Assembly (NCBI GenBank): GCA_910587095.1
Contig: CAJUMJ010000003.1
Coordinates: forward strand, 65,178-129,177
DNA: 64,000 bases
Reading direction: 5' to 3'
From: an uncultured Lachnospiraceae bacterium
GTDB lineage: Bacteria; Bacillota; Clostridia; Lachnospirales; Lachnospiraceae
The position numbers and the translations under genes were made by a program. The notes under the pieces are model-generated. The model worked only from the letters and a program-made list of their open reading frames with translations. It did no database searches and was not told where the DNA came from. This document shows positions 52,552-62,038 of the stretch, one piece after another (position 1 is the stretch's first letter; each line of letters opens with the position of its first letter).

Positions 52552-52630
52552 ATGCAATCTACCCTCCCTTCTCTTTTGATATGGAGGCAGCCACCTTAAA
52601 TGCAACTGCCTGTTCATTTATTTCAATTTG

Positions 52631-52716
52631 TGACATATTATGTCATAATATTTTATTCTGTTTTATATTCTGTAGTTTCTGTTTTATAAGATGTCATAAA
52701 ATAACATATTATTTTA
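52631..52716. repeat. AT-rich palindromes and short direct repeats beside the recombinase unit
   Basis: TGACATATTATGTCA (52631-52645) is a perfect palindrome. Three TTTTAT/TTCTG-type units follow, and then ATGTCAT and ACATATTAT repeat the palindrome halves. It lies between the last recombinase-unit gene and the HA gene. It could be recombinase binding sites or an operator. Confidence 0.4.
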
Positions 52717-52717
52717 A

Positions 52718-53293
52718 TCAAAGCAGCAGTTTTTCTGCCCTGCTCTTAAATTCATTCATATTCTGCGGCGTAAATTCGATAATGTTACTCTTGATACCTT
52801 TTTCTTTCCGAGTGTTGGGATTCTCTGAATCAATGGCAAGCCTGTTGATCTGCGTGAACAGTTCTTCAATCTTCTTATCCTTTTCTTTGATGATGCAGTT
52901 AAGTTCCTCTAATTTGTTTTCATAATCTTTCTGCATCACCTTGACTGTCTTTGCTGCATCCTGATACCTGCTCATATCCTGCACCATCTCGATCAGCGTC
53001 TGTATCTGCATTGCCAGTTTTTCTTCATCCCCCTTACAGGAAGCCAGTATCTGCTCCGCTGACGGAAGCGAAATGCCTGTCCTTGCGACATCAACTTTCT
53101 TCACTTCCCTGTTGATCTTATCTATTTCCTCTTTCATGTTGTAAGTCCAGACATGTCTTTTGATTCCTGTGGCTGCCTCCAGTTCAAACAGCCTTATCGT
53201 CTGGTCAGGATGTTCTTTTGTGTACTGCAGCAGTATCTCCAATAACTGCTCTTTTGCGTAGTCTGCGGGCCTGCCGCCTTTCGGGTTCTTCAT
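52718..53293 (-). CDS. TnpC-like accessory protein of the Tn554-like unit
   Basis: The 191-residue protein has a basic start (MKNPKGGRPADYAKEQLLEI), a winged-helix-like segment (IRLFELEAATGIKRHVWTYN) and a long C-terminal coiled coil (ENKLEELNCIIKEKDKKIEE). It follows the tyrosine recombinase gene without a gap. Tn554 carries a small TnpC in this position that modulates transposition; similarity here is mainly in position and coiled-coil character. Confidence 0.7.
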   Translation of the reverse strand: MKNPKGGRPADYAKEQLLEILLQYTKEHPDQTIRLFELEAATGIKRHVWTYNMKEEIDKINREVKKVDVARTGISLPSAEQILASCKGDEEKLAMQIQTLIEMVQDMSRYQDAAKTVKVMQKDYENKLEELNCIIKEKDKKIEELFTQINRLAIDSENPNTRKEKGIKSNIIEFTPQNMNEFKSRAEKLLL

Positions 53294-54943
53294 TTATTCC
53301 TTTTTCTCCTCTCTGTATCTGTACGAATCTATCATTATTTTCTGACTTAACAGGACACTGAGCTGTATCGCATCCTGTTTTATCTCTGCATCATCCCTAA
53401 GGGTTATCTGCCCAAACAAAGTCTGCAGTGATTTCTTAACAAATGCCATGTTCCTGTCATTTTCTTCTTTATAAAAGCTAAGCAGGTCTTCCGACACATT
53501 TTCTGGAAAGAAATTTTTGCAGAAAAGGCAGGATTTATGGTTGCATTCATAGGGAATATTCTTGGAGCCGCATCGTCCCTGCCCCTTTGCAACTTTAGGC
53601 AGGGCAAAATAATCAGCTCCCAAAAGTTCCTTCTCGATGACCTTCTCTCCCATATTGATATCATTGGAAGGTCTTTTCAGCAGGTTGTTCCCTTTCATAA
53701 ACTGGCTCAGGATATAACTCTTTGCCGTAGTGAATGTTTCCAGATGTGAATAATATCCCACCTGTGCATCCAGCGTATGATGTCCTGCGATCTGTGCTAT
53801 GTATATGGGGTTTACTCCCTGCAGCATCATATTCATGATCGCCAGATGTCTTGTATCTCCATAATAGATATAAGGAAGTTCCCTGTCTTTAGTCATACGG
53901 CTTCTGACCATTTTATAGTGGTACTGCCCTTCCACGACTTCCTTCTGGAATGCATGGTAATAGATATTCATTTTTTCAGTGATGAATTTCTGTCTTGTAT
54001 TTAAGACTTTATTTCTGTAGATCACATCACAGGTTGGCGGCGAGATCAGATAAATGCAGTCATCAATCTTATTACAGTAATCCACATAATCACGGATTAG
54101 GAAGTATAGTTCCGCATTGATTTCAAAATCCGTAATAATATCACTTACTGCCAGTTTTTTCCCAAGTTCTGTCTTTAATCTTTCAATCTTAAAGAAATAT
54201 CTTCCGTTTCTTTCATAGATACAGTCCCTCTTTAAATTATAAAATTCAACAGGTCTTGTGGGGATGGCTGTCGTAAGTTTCCACCACAAGATGACTGGAA
54301 ACAGTCTGTATCTGTCCTCTGAATCCCTTATCTTCTCCCAATAATCGTTTATGATATAATCAAAGATAAGGACGCCTTGAAAATCTGGAAGCTCCCTATA
54401 ACTGTTCTCTGCTTTCTTGATATTTTTTACCAGATCATAATACAGCCCTGCATGGTCAAGATTGGAAAACTCCAGAAATTCTTTTATTGCGATTGCTTCC
54501 CGTTTTTTGTTTCCATTCCATGTACCTATAAGCATCTGATAATCCTTCACATTATCAGGATCAACGAAATCTGTATCTTCCATAAAGTGCTTTATATGAA
54601 GCAGCCGTTTTGTTACAGTGAGCAACCTGCATTTCTGTATATACAGCTTTACCAACAGATAATTCTTTACTGTTTTTTTCATTTGAGGATGTGCTTCCAA
54701 AAAGGAGAAAGATAGTCTCCTTGTGGGGCTGTCCTTATCTTCAAAACATATCCATAGGTCATCATCATAGAAATCATTGAGAAACGCTCCTGTTCTTTTC
54801 AGTTCATGAAACATCTCTGCATAGGTTTCCTCAGATGTATTGTTCATCTTATATTTGATGACCAGATATGACGATTTATTCTCCCCGACATACGCCCTTA
54901 CCGTCATCCCCTGTTTCTTTATATTGCCGCTATTTTCTGTCAT
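53294..54943 (-). CDS. Tyrosine recombinase of Tn554 TnpB type
   Basis: The 549-residue protein has a catalytic domain with PTRPVEFYNLKRD (first arginine), ERLKTELGKK (probable lysine), GDTRHLAIMNMM (second arginine), IAGHHTLDAQVGYYSH (histidine and nucleophilic tyrosine). A cysteine-rich C-terminal extension (CGSKNIPYECNHKSCLFC) may bind zinc. Its start overlaps the preceding gene by 14 bases, and the TnpC-like gene follows directly. It is one of three recombinase-type proteins that probably act together. Confidence 0.85.
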   Translation of the reverse strand: MTENSGNIKKQGMTVRAYVGENKSSYLVIKYKMNNTSEETYAEMFHELKRTGAFLNDFYDDDLWICFEDKDSPTRRLSFSFLEAHPQMKKTVKNYLLVKLYIQKCRLLTVTKRLLHIKHFMEDTDFVDPDNVKDYQMLIGTWNGNKKREAIAIKEFLEFSNLDHAGLYYDLVKNIKKAENSYRELPDFQGVLIFDYIINDYWEKIRDSEDRYRLFPVILWWKLTTAIPTRPVEFYNLKRDCIYERNGRYFFKIERLKTELGKKLAVSDIITDFEINAELYFLIRDYVDYCNKIDDCIYLISPPTCDVIYRNKVLNTRQKFITEKMNIYYHAFQKEVVEGQYHYKMVRSRMTKDRELPYIYYGDTRHLAIMNMMLQGVNPIYIAQIAGHHTLDAQVGYYSHLETFTTAKSYILSQFMKGNNLLKRPSNDINMGEKVIEKELLGADYFALPKVAKGQGRCGSKNIPYECNHKSCLFCKNFFPENVSEDLLSFYKEENDRNMAFVKKSLQTLFGQITLRDDAEIKQDAIQLSVLLSQKIMIDSYRYREEKKE

Positions 54944-56792
54944 TCTGTATCTCCTCCAAAAATATCATGTTAGGTGTTTCTTTCTTGATCAGTTCATTTA
55001 TCTCTTTATAATCAATATAGGTCTCTATGTATTCATACCCAAATCTGTCTATGGCTTCTTTTAAAACCATGATCAGCTTCCCGATCTGATAGGTAAGATT
55101 GATTCTGTCGATCACATCTTCCGCATTTGTTCTCCCAAACTCTGTCAAAAGCCTTTTCAGTTCATCCCCTGCCATTGCCAGCGAAAAGGTTGTCGGGATG
55201 GAATACCTGCACAACATACATTTATCCTCTGTTGGATAGGGGCATCTGCCGCTTACCAGACAGGATACATCATCAGCCCTGCTCATCAGCTTACCATCAA
55301 AAAGGAGTTCCGTTTTCTCCTTTATCTCATCCTCCTGCCACGAATAGATCTCGTTAAGCAGCATTTCCCTTTCTTTCACAATGCCATACAATGCCCCTGA
55401 AATACTTTCCACTTTCCGTGCAGGAAGCGCTTCTTTCATCTGAACAATCAGCTCTGTATTTTCTTTAAAGGTTCTCCGCTTGTTATCAGCCAGATCGAGC
55501 AGCCTGTCATACAGCCATCCGAAAAATCCCCTGTCTATGCTCTGCTTCCCCATATCGACAGATTCATCCTCATTGTAAGTAGAACGCAGATATACCTTTG
55601 TGATATTGGCATTTCCCATTTTGGAAGTTTTATGCGAACGCATATAGGAAGTGAGTGTCCCTGCTTTTCCAGATAATTCCGCCATCCCGCCTGCCGTTTC
55701 ATTGAACATGGAAAGAAGCGTCCTGTTCGCTTTCATGCTTAAGAACCCTGTTTCCAGTCCAAACATTTCCGTCATTTTCTTTGTATCTGCATAAAATTTT
55801 TCAAACAGCACAGCCTGTCCCTTTTTTCTTCTCCACTGTTCACAGATGATAAAGGCTATTGCCGTTGGAAGAAGTGCTGCCTGCGGGATATTGAAATGTT
55901 TCTTTGCACCTGTCTTCTGTGCATGGTACTGTTCCGCCGCCAGTTTCACATGGTTTATGACCTGCTGTGCGTCTGCTATGGAAAAAGTGTTATTTTCAAA
56001 CCAATCCAATGTATATTCAGAAATATCAATCAGGTTTTCCAATGCGGGGATATGCAGCACATCCGACTTCCTCCATGCGAGCGACATATGGAGCAGGGCA
56101 TACAGCCACGACCTTGCATAAAAGCAGTCTTCATACGCCCTTTTTATGTGCCTGTCAATATCAAAGAACACATCCGCAAAGACGGCCCATTCTTCGGAGG
56201 TATAAAAATCTTCTTCCCCTCTTACCGTTTCCCTCCTGAGCATACTCATCTCCAAACTAAACTTAAGCTGCTCAGGCTTTTGGTTATAGATATATGTTAA
56301 AAACCAGACCGCAAACTGTCTTGCAGCAGTAGTAAAACTGTTATCCCTGATCAGTTCAGCCAGTTCTTCATCGGAATACTCCGTTATCTCCTTATCCATT
56401 AAAGAAAGCATTGTCTTTAATGCCTTAAAATGGTTTGCCATATTCCTTTTCAGATTTTTTCTTTTATTGATAAGATACCTCGTATATCCAGCGTGCTGCC
56501 TGATCGTGTCTGGAAATCTTTTCTGATAATTCTTTGGAAGTGTCTTTACCAGAAGGTCATATTTTTCTTGTACTTGTTTTTCATGGAGGGCGTTATACTG
56601 CAGCATCAAAAAATCTACAATCTTTTCACATTCTGCCTGTGCATCCTGCCCTTCACCGAAACAGTCCTGCCCGCCCTGATAGACCCTGTATTCTTCCAGT
56701 TTCTTTTCTAACACAGCATCTGCTGCACCCAGTCTCTTTTTATACTTTTCTTTGTATCTGTGCCTGATCTCCGTAAATGTCGGCTTCTGCAT
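54930..56792 (-). CDS. Large recombinase-like protein of the Tn554-like unit
   Basis: The 620-residue protein is similar in length to Tn554 TnpB. AWRKSDVLHIP may be the first catalytic arginine region, but the remaining HxxR and tyrosine motifs are not clear (SKMGNANITKVYLRSTYNED is the closest), so it may be inactive or structural. The C-terminus has a cysteine set, CLVSGRCPYPTEDKCMLC. AAGGAGGAG lies ten bases before the ATG at 56792. The next gene overlaps it by 14 bases, while the previous one ends one base before its start region. Confidence 0.7.
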   Translation of the reverse strand: MQKPTFTEIRHRYKEKYKKRLGAADAVLEKKLEEYRVYQGGQDCFGEGQDAQAECEKIVDFLMLQYNALHEKQVQEKYDLLVKTLPKNYQKRFPDTIRQHAGYTRYLINKRKNLKRNMANHFKALKTMLSLMDKEITEYSDEELAELIRDNSFTTAARQFAVWFLTYIYNQKPEQLKFSLEMSMLRRETVRGEEDFYTSEEWAVFADVFFDIDRHIKRAYEDCFYARSWLYALLHMSLAWRKSDVLHIPALENLIDISEYTLDWFENNTFSIADAQQVINHVKLAAEQYHAQKTGAKKHFNIPQAALLPTAIAFIICEQWRRKKGQAVLFEKFYADTKKMTEMFGLETGFLSMKANRTLLSMFNETAGGMAELSGKAGTLTSYMRSHKTSKMGNANITKVYLRSTYNEDESVDMGKQSIDRGFFGWLYDRLLDLADNKRRTFKENTELIVQMKEALPARKVESISGALYGIVKEREMLLNEIYSWQEDEIKEKTELLFDGKLMSRADDVSCLVSGRCPYPTEDKCMLCRYSIPTTFSLAMAGDELKRLLTEFGRTNAEDVIDRINLTYQIGKLIMVLKEAIDRFGYEYIETYIDYKEINELIKKETPNMIFLEEIQNDRK

Positions 56793-56793
56793 A

Positions 56794-57966
56794 TCAACCA
56801 ATCTCCTCCTTATAAAGCTCATTCAATATATGGAGGGCATTCTCATCCATCTGTTTCCTATCCGTAAGATAACTGAGCGCTGATGATAAGTTCTTATCAC
56901 CTCTCCACGCCGCGATCTCCATGATATTATCTGTCCCCTGCGCGATGAGATTGCTGAATATCCCCCTGCATAAGTGGGTGGACCATTTATAGGTGCTCAG
57001 ATATACCGCATAGCTTTTTGCATCGAAATTGTCAGAATTTCTGAGTCTTTCTATGAATCTCTCTTTCAGGATGGAAAACCTCTTATAATAGACTGCATCT
57101 GTCATCGCCCTTCCGTCTGCATCCACAAACACAGCGGAACACCCTTCTTTTTTATATCTTTCCTTATGCTTATCAAACAGTTCCCACAGCAGGCCGTCAT
57201 AAGCTGGAAGCACTGTCTGTATCCTGTTTCTTTTGCAGTGCGCGAGAAACGCGGTGGAAACATCTTCCCTTAGATCCTTATCTTTTAAGGTAAGCTGCAT
57301 GGATCTCTTATCTCCCACAGTCGTTATCGAGATGTTCTTATATTCAAGGGAAATGACTTCTGATTTCCGAAGTCCCCCGAAGCACTGTAAAAACACACCT
57401 AAAGCAATGTCAGGCACTTCATCCATTGCCGTCTTTATAAATGTGTAGAGGTATTCTGGTTCAATGTTGTGGATCAGTTCCGCATCCTTTCTCTCCCCTT
57501 CAATGAACCTGCCTGTAAATGGGTTCTCCAGTACTCTGTGTCCCTCCTGATTGGTGGAATATTCTAATTCTTCTTTTGAGACAGCTTTCAGTGCCTTTTT
57601 CTTATCAAGGAATGCGTAGAATCTCGTTAAGTAATAGGCATACTCGCTCTGCGTCTTCTTTTGTGCCGTTTCCACGATAGAGTTTAAATAATCTATCCCA
57701 TCTTGGACCGTCAGGGTATCTATAGTCCTGTTGTTGTGAAAAATGGCATAATTCAAAAATCTTGTTACAATATCTGCCGCGAGGGAAACGGTGACTGGCT
57801 TCCTGCCCGCAAATTCATTTAAAAAATCAGAGAATGGGGAGATCAGGTATTCCCCTGTTTCTGTGTTGCAGAGCGCTATATAGATTCTCTGGATGTTATG
57901 TACTGTTCCATTTTCCGTCTGGAACTTATCTTTTATGATTATCTTTTTCCATTTCATCTTATCCAT
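56794..57966 (-). CDS. Tyrosine recombinase of Tn554 TnpA type
   Basis: The 390-residue protein has a SAM-like N-terminal domain and a catalytic domain with FGGLRKSEVISL (first arginine), STHLCRGIFSNLIAQG (HxxR) and AAWRGDKNLSSALSYL, in which Trp takes the place of the usual histidine before the nucleophilic tyrosine. GGGAGG lies nine bases before the ATG at 57966; the in-frame upstream ATG at 58032 has none. It is the first gene of the unit. Confidence 0.82.
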   Translation of the reverse strand: MDKMKWKKIIIKDKFQTENGTVHNIQRIYIALCNTETGEYLISPFSDFLNEFAGRKPVTVSLAADIVTRFLNYAIFHNNRTIDTLTVQDGIDYLNSIVETAQKKTQSEYAYYLTRFYAFLDKKKALKAVSKEELEYSTNQEGHRVLENPFTGRFIEGERKDAELIHNIEPEYLYTFIKTAMDEVPDIALGVFLQCFGGLRKSEVISLEYKNISITTVGDKRSMQLTLKDKDLREDVSTAFLAHCKRNRIQTVLPAYDGLLWELFDKHKERYKKEGCSAVFVDADGRAMTDAVYYKRFSILKERFIERLRNSDNFDAKSYAVYLSTYKWSTHLCRGIFSNLIAQGTDNIMEIAAWRGDKNLSSALSYLTDRKQMDENALHILNELYKEEIG

Positions 57967-58515
57967 TTGATTCATCCTCCCTTCTTCTGGACTGTATATT
58001 TGAAATGTGTTATAAAACATTGAATTATACATAAAGTGATAGCAATTAAAACTGAAATAAGAAAATAAATATATGTATTTTATTTATTGAATCATAATAA
58101 CGGATGATATCTATCTTTTTATTTATTTTCAACATTTAGAAAACCTTATTTTATCCGTGTTTCAAGATTTTTTTAGTTTTCTATGTGGTTTTCTTTATCT
58201 GAATGGTTTTATTCAACTGATTTATAATTCTTTGTTTATTTCTGATTTTGATAGAATTCCATTGTTTAGAATCCTATCTGTTATTAGTATAGATTTTGCG
58301 GTTGAATTATATTTCGATTTTATGTACGGACAAAATTATTTTCAATTATTCAATTTTTATAACTTAAAAAAAGACACTGGGTAATCCCAATGTCCTTATA
58401 TGCCGTATAATTTTAACTTAATCACTTAACTCCTTTTAATAACGACCATTCTATGTTTCACCAATTAATATAGCAAGTTCTTTCCCATAGATCAGAAAAA
58501 ATTCTATATAAATCT
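57967..58515. other. AT-rich region between Detocs-side genes and the Tn554-like unit
   Basis: About 550 bases without a convincing gene. It holds the terminator at 58366-58396 and AATAAATATATG / TATTTTATTTATT-type AT-rich inverted repeats around 58065-58090. A 75-residue plus-strand frame is present but lacks a ribosome binding site. Confidence 0.5.
58366..58396 (-). terminator. Terminator of the DUF4062-nucleosidase gene
   Basis: On the minus strand GACATTGGG pairs with CCCAGTGTC, followed by TTTTTTT, about 120 bases past the stop codon. Confidence 0.8.
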
Positions 58516-59940
58516 TTAATCATCATATTCAAAATATTGTTGTGCCAAAATTTTAAAAACTTTCGCACTAGTATATGCAGCATAAGGATGATAGTTATCA
58601 CTTTTAGCATAATCCGCAAAATCACTTACTGACTTCAAAGCTATAAAGCTAGGTCGGGGCTCATTTGCCCAAGATGCTGCATAATAAAATCCATATATTT
58701 CCCTTTCTATACCCACGATATCTTTATCCTGATTTTGTAATATATTATGAACAATTTGGGAATCCATAACTATTGATGATCCTGAAACCACTGGTCCAAT
58801 CAACATCCTTAAGTCAGAATTTGGTTTTAATCCATTTTTAAAAGAGTCTTTTATGCTATACAATAATGCTACATCTTCTTGAATATTCCTACACCAATTA
58901 ATAAGTTTATTATCCGCAGTACAATTATTTAATGAATTGAGATGTTTTACTGACCTTCCATCTCTTATGTCTGTTCCAGCTCCATAATCCCAAGAACTTG
59001 ATGCTACAATAATATCTCCAAAACACATCTTCTCTGGTTTTGTTCCACAAATTATACCTGTCATCACCAAATATTTAGGAGTAAAGTTATTAATTACTTT
59101 TGTTGTCAAGACAGCAGCCGCCACCATTCCCATCTGACGAGCATAAGATAATACTACACGAACTTTCTTTACTCCTTTTATAAAATAACCACAATAATAA
59201 ATTTCATTGTCATATGGTATTTGAACACGTTCCACATCACTTAATATATCTTTTATATTTTCTATTTCTTCTTTTAATGCACATATAACAGCAATATCAT
59301 AATTAAATATATTCGATATTGGTCTTCTTATAGCTGCATTGCGTTTTAATTGTTTATTTTCCTCATCCAACTCTTTAATTCTTTTACTCATTTTAACTAA
59401 CTCATTTTGTGTTTCGCCTAAATCTAATCCATCCGCCCTTATCCATCCTAATCTGTCTCTACGATGAATCTGTTTATTCAAAGAATTCATTACTTTATTT
59501 GCCAAGTCATCTTTGCTTGTCCACCACTGAATCATTCTTCCACTCTTTACTTCATCTTTAAACTGTTCTAACTTTTCCCTCCTATTAACATCCTGCTCCG
59601 TCTTTTCTAATGTAACAGCCACACTATTATCTATCAGAAATGCCAATATAGGTATTTTCTGTTCCAACGCATAACGAAACTCCTTTTGCGTATAACTTAT
59701 TCCAGCATATTCCCCTTCCTCAATCACGCTTCCATATCTATGCCCAACAATCAAAACATAATAATCAGAACTATCTATGGTCTCTCTTATTATTTCCCAC
59801 TGTTCCTCATCCGCAGCACTGAACATTTCCATTCCAATAGGAAACTGATACATGGAAAGAATTGTATCCTGAACCTTTTTTCTTTCTTCTTTTAAATCTT
59901 CGTATGTAGAACTTATAAAAATTTGATATTTCTTTTCCAT
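58516..59940 (-). CDS. DUF4062 plus nucleoside phosphorylase-type (PNP) effector-like protein
   Basis: The 474-residue protein starts with a DUF4062 domain, a TIR-like fold (QIFISSTYEDLKEERKKVQD ... VLIVGHRYGS). A coiled coil (about 175-200) and a PNP/nucleosidase domain from about 213 (YDIAVICALKEEIENIKDI) follow. The PNP domain is a clear paralogue of the one in the receiver-PNP gene at 60346. The catalytic Asp440 (SVSDFAD) is kept, but the ribose-binding EME motif is EREI (Arg413) and the TGG loop is ICG (297-299). GAGGAGA lies before the ATG. It sits directly downstream of the Detocs-type genes, apart by 405 bases. Confidence 0.85.
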   Translation of the reverse strand: MEKKYQIFISSTYEDLKEERKKVQDTILSMYQFPIGMEMFSAADEEQWEIIRETIDSSDYYVLIVGHRYGSVIEEGEYAGISYTQKEFRYALEQKIPILAFLIDNSVAVTLEKTEQDVNRREKLEQFKDEVKSGRMIQWWTSKDDLANKVMNSLNKQIHRRDRLGWIRADGLDLGETQNELVKMSKRIKELDEENKQLKRNAAIRRPISNIFNYDIAVICALKEEIENIKDILSDVERVQIPYDNEIYYCGYFIKGVKKVRVVLSYARQMGMVAAAVLTTKVINNFTPKYLVMTGIICGTKPEKMCFGDIIVASSSWDYGAGTDIRDGRSVKHLNSLNNCTADNKLINWCRNIQEDVALLYSIKDSFKNGLKPNSDLRMLIGPVVSGSSIVMDSQIVHNILQNQDKDIVGIEREIYGFYYAASWANEPRPSFIALKSVSDFADYAKSDNYHPYAAYTSAKVFKILAQQYFEYDD

Positions 59941-60345
59941 AAATTTATCTCCTCACTAACATATCCTGTTGTAATTTATACTTTATTATTTTTGTGTTCC
60001 TATAAGACTCTTCTTAAATCATGTCCAATGAAATTTACAAGATTATAATCTTTGAACACAAATCATCAATAATAAAATAGAGTATTGTTGTACATACATT
60101 ATCATTCAAAATTAAATTTCTTGAAATATCTTTATCCATAATATCCAACAAATAGCCATCCTATAGAGATGAAGAAATTATAATAAACAAATTTTAGAAA
60201 TCTTAATTGATTCATCTGACATCCTATCTTCTCAATATTCTCTTATAGAAATTTCTAAATCGAATAAGCACAACTCCCTTAATTTTTCTTTTGGGAACAC
60301 CTAAAACATATTGTTCATTAAAAATTAATGAAAAACTACCATACT
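59941..60345. other. Region with possible decayed coding fragments
   Basis: On the minus strand three short frames follow one another: one ending LVPKRKIKGVV-like (about 60220-60345), one starting MNQLRFLKFVYYNFFISIG, and one starting MDKDISRNLILNDNVCTTIL. They look coding in composition but are broken by stops. They may be the remains of one gene. No family is recognised. Confidence 0.3.
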
Positions 60346-61575
60346 CTAATCATCGTACTCCAAATACTGTTGTGCCAATATTTCAAATGCCTTTGCACTA
60401 GTATATGAAGCATATGGATGATATGTATCACCTTTATCAGAATCTGCAAAATCACTTACAGATTTTAGTGCAATAAATTTAGGTCTTGGATCTTTAGCCC
60501 ACAATGCAGCATAATACACACCATATATTTCCATTTCTATTCCTAATACATCTCTATCTTGATTGTATAATACATCATTCACAATTTCTGAATCCGTGAC
60601 CACCGATGCCCCCGAGACCACGGGGCCAATCATCATTTTCAATTCAGAGTCTGGTTTTACACCACTTCTAAAAGAATCTTTGATATTACGCAATGATGAT
60701 ATGTCTTCCTTAATATTTCTGCAATAATCAATAAGTCTGCCATCTGCCATACAATCGTTTAGCGAATTAAGATGTTTCGCCGAATCTCCTTCTCTTATAT
60801 CTTTTCCCGCTCGATAATCCCATGAACGAGATGCAACAATTATATCTCCAAACCCCATTTTTTCTGATTTTGTTCCACCAGTTATACCAGTCATCACCAA
60901 ATATCTTGGAACAAAATTATCAATTATTCTTGTTGTTAATGCCGTTGCAGCTACCATTCCCATCTGACGAGCAGACGATAATACTACACGTACTTTTCTT
61001 TCATTTTTCATAAAATAACCATCATAATAAATCTCCTGATCATATGGTACTTTAACCCGTTGCACATCACATAATATTTCTTTTATGATATCTATCTCTT
61101 CCTTTAGTGCACATATAACAGCAACATCATAGTCATAAACTCTATGAACTATTTTATTAGATAAAATTTCTATAGAAGTTTTCAGATACATATATAACTC
61201 TTTTTTCCATTTATCATCAATGGGACTATAATAAATAGCTTTATGTATATTTCCTTCACTTGCTTCAAATAATGCTTTACTCTCCTCATACTCTGAAACA
61301 GAAATTACATATGTAGGATATGAAATAGATTTAGACTTTCTAGCCGTTTCTAATAATTGTAAGCCACCATCCTTTTTCTTTTCATCTCCAAAAAATTGCG
61401 GTAAATATATATCTAATATCATAATATCAATGTTCTTTCTTGTTAGTATCCTTTTCGCAGTATTAATATCATTTGCTTTCTCTATACTAATTTCTTTTGA
61501 ATTAAAAGTTTCTATTACTTTTGCACAATCTTGAATTTTTTTCTCTTTATCCTCTACTAATAAGATATTTATCAT
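60346..61575 (-). CDS. dtcC: Detocs-type effector: receiver domain fused to PNP (ATP nucleosidase-like)
   Basis: The 409-residue protein has an N-terminal response-regulator receiver domain (phospho-acceptor Asp55 in IMILDIYLPQ) and a PNP/nucleosidase domain from about 148. Active-site features are MTGITGGT (228-235), GIEMEIYG (Glu347-Met348-Glu349) and SVSDFAD (Asp375). In the described Detocs system DtcC is a receiver-PNP protein that cleaves ATP on phage infection. The gene follows the lone receiver gene by 19 bases and the kinase gene before that, the Detocs order. Assignment is by architecture; activity is inferred. Confidence 0.85.
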   Translation of the reverse strand: MINILLVEDKEKKIQDCAKVIETFNSKEISIEKANDINTAKRILTRKNIDIMILDIYLPQFFGDEKKKDGGLQLLETARKSKSISYPTYVISVSEYEESKALFEASEGNIHKAIYYSPIDDKWKKELYMYLKTSIEILSNKIVHRVYDYDVAVICALKEEIDIIKEILCDVQRVKVPYDQEIYYDGYFMKNERKVRVVLSSARQMGMVAATALTTRIIDNFVPRYLVMTGITGGTKSEKMGFGDIIVASRSWDYRAGKDIREGDSAKHLNSLNDCMADGRLIDYCRNIKEDISSLRNIKDSFRSGVKPDSELKMMIGPVVSGASVVTDSEIVNDVLYNQDRDVLGIEMEIYGVYYAALWAKDPRPKFIALKSVSDFADSDKGDTYHPYASYTSAKAFEILAQQYLEYDD

Positions 61576-61594
61576 CTGTTTCTCCCTTCAGATT

Positions 61595-62038
61595 TCAAAT
61601 CCGCATCTTATCCAAAGTTTTCTTTAAATCTATTCTCCAATCATCACTTTCATAGAATACTGTTCCTCTCCATATTTTACTAAAATCTTTTTCAAATTCC
61701 TTATTCAACGAATCTAATGATATTTTTCCTCCATCAAAAGTTTCAAATAAAGTAATGACTATTACAGGTATAAATACGTGTCTATTCAACATACGTTTCA
61801 TAATTTCTTTTCCACCTACTGGTTTAGCTGCCCCTCCATCTTCTATAGGAGTAACCGTATAAGTAGGCAAGGTTATGTCAAGTATAATTAAATCCCACTT
61901 ATTTTCATATACTTTATTTACACCAGCTTTAAAAGATTCTACATATTCTATTATACAATCAGGATAATATTCTTTCAAAAATAATGATACTTGTGCCAGC
62001 TTGTTTTTATTGTCTTCTACTATTAATATGTTCACCAT
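61595..62038 (-). CDS. dtcB: Detocs-type stand-alone receiver protein
   Basis: The 147-residue protein consists only of a receiver domain: acidic residues Glu8-Asp9, phospho-acceptor Asp54 (LIILDITLPTY), and VIVIT in place of the conserved Thr segment. The usual Lys-Pro near the C-terminus is not visible. It has no output domain. In Detocs, DtcB is thought to buffer stray phosphate from the kinase. Its ATG lies inside the -1 frame continuation of the kinase gene, so coupling with an intact kinase gene would be expected. Confidence 0.83.
   Translation of the reverse strand: MVNILIVEDNKNKLAQVSLFLKEYYPDCIIEYVESFKAGVNKVYENKWDLIILDITLPTYTVTPIEDGGAAKPVGGKEIMKRMLNRHVFIPVIVITLFETFDGGKISLDSLNKEFEKDFSKIWRGTVFYESDDWRIDLKKTLDKMRI

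Larger units (their letters stand above)
52718..57966 (-). mobile_element. Tn554-like tyrosine-recombinase transposition unit
   Basis: Four tightly packed or overlapping minus-strand genes: tyrosine recombinase (390 aa), large recombinase-like protein (621 aa), tyrosine recombinase (549 aa) and TnpC-like protein (191 aa). The order recalls Tn554 tnpA-tnpB-tnpC with one extra recombinase. No target duplications or ends were identified. The HA and NACHT genes just downstream could be its cargo. Confidence 0.65.

Noticed and set aside
58157..58384. 75-residue hydrophobic plus-strand frame
   Set aside because: It lacks a ribosome binding site and its end lies inside the terminator of the opposite-strand gene; Phe-rich composition is expected from AT-rich DNA.
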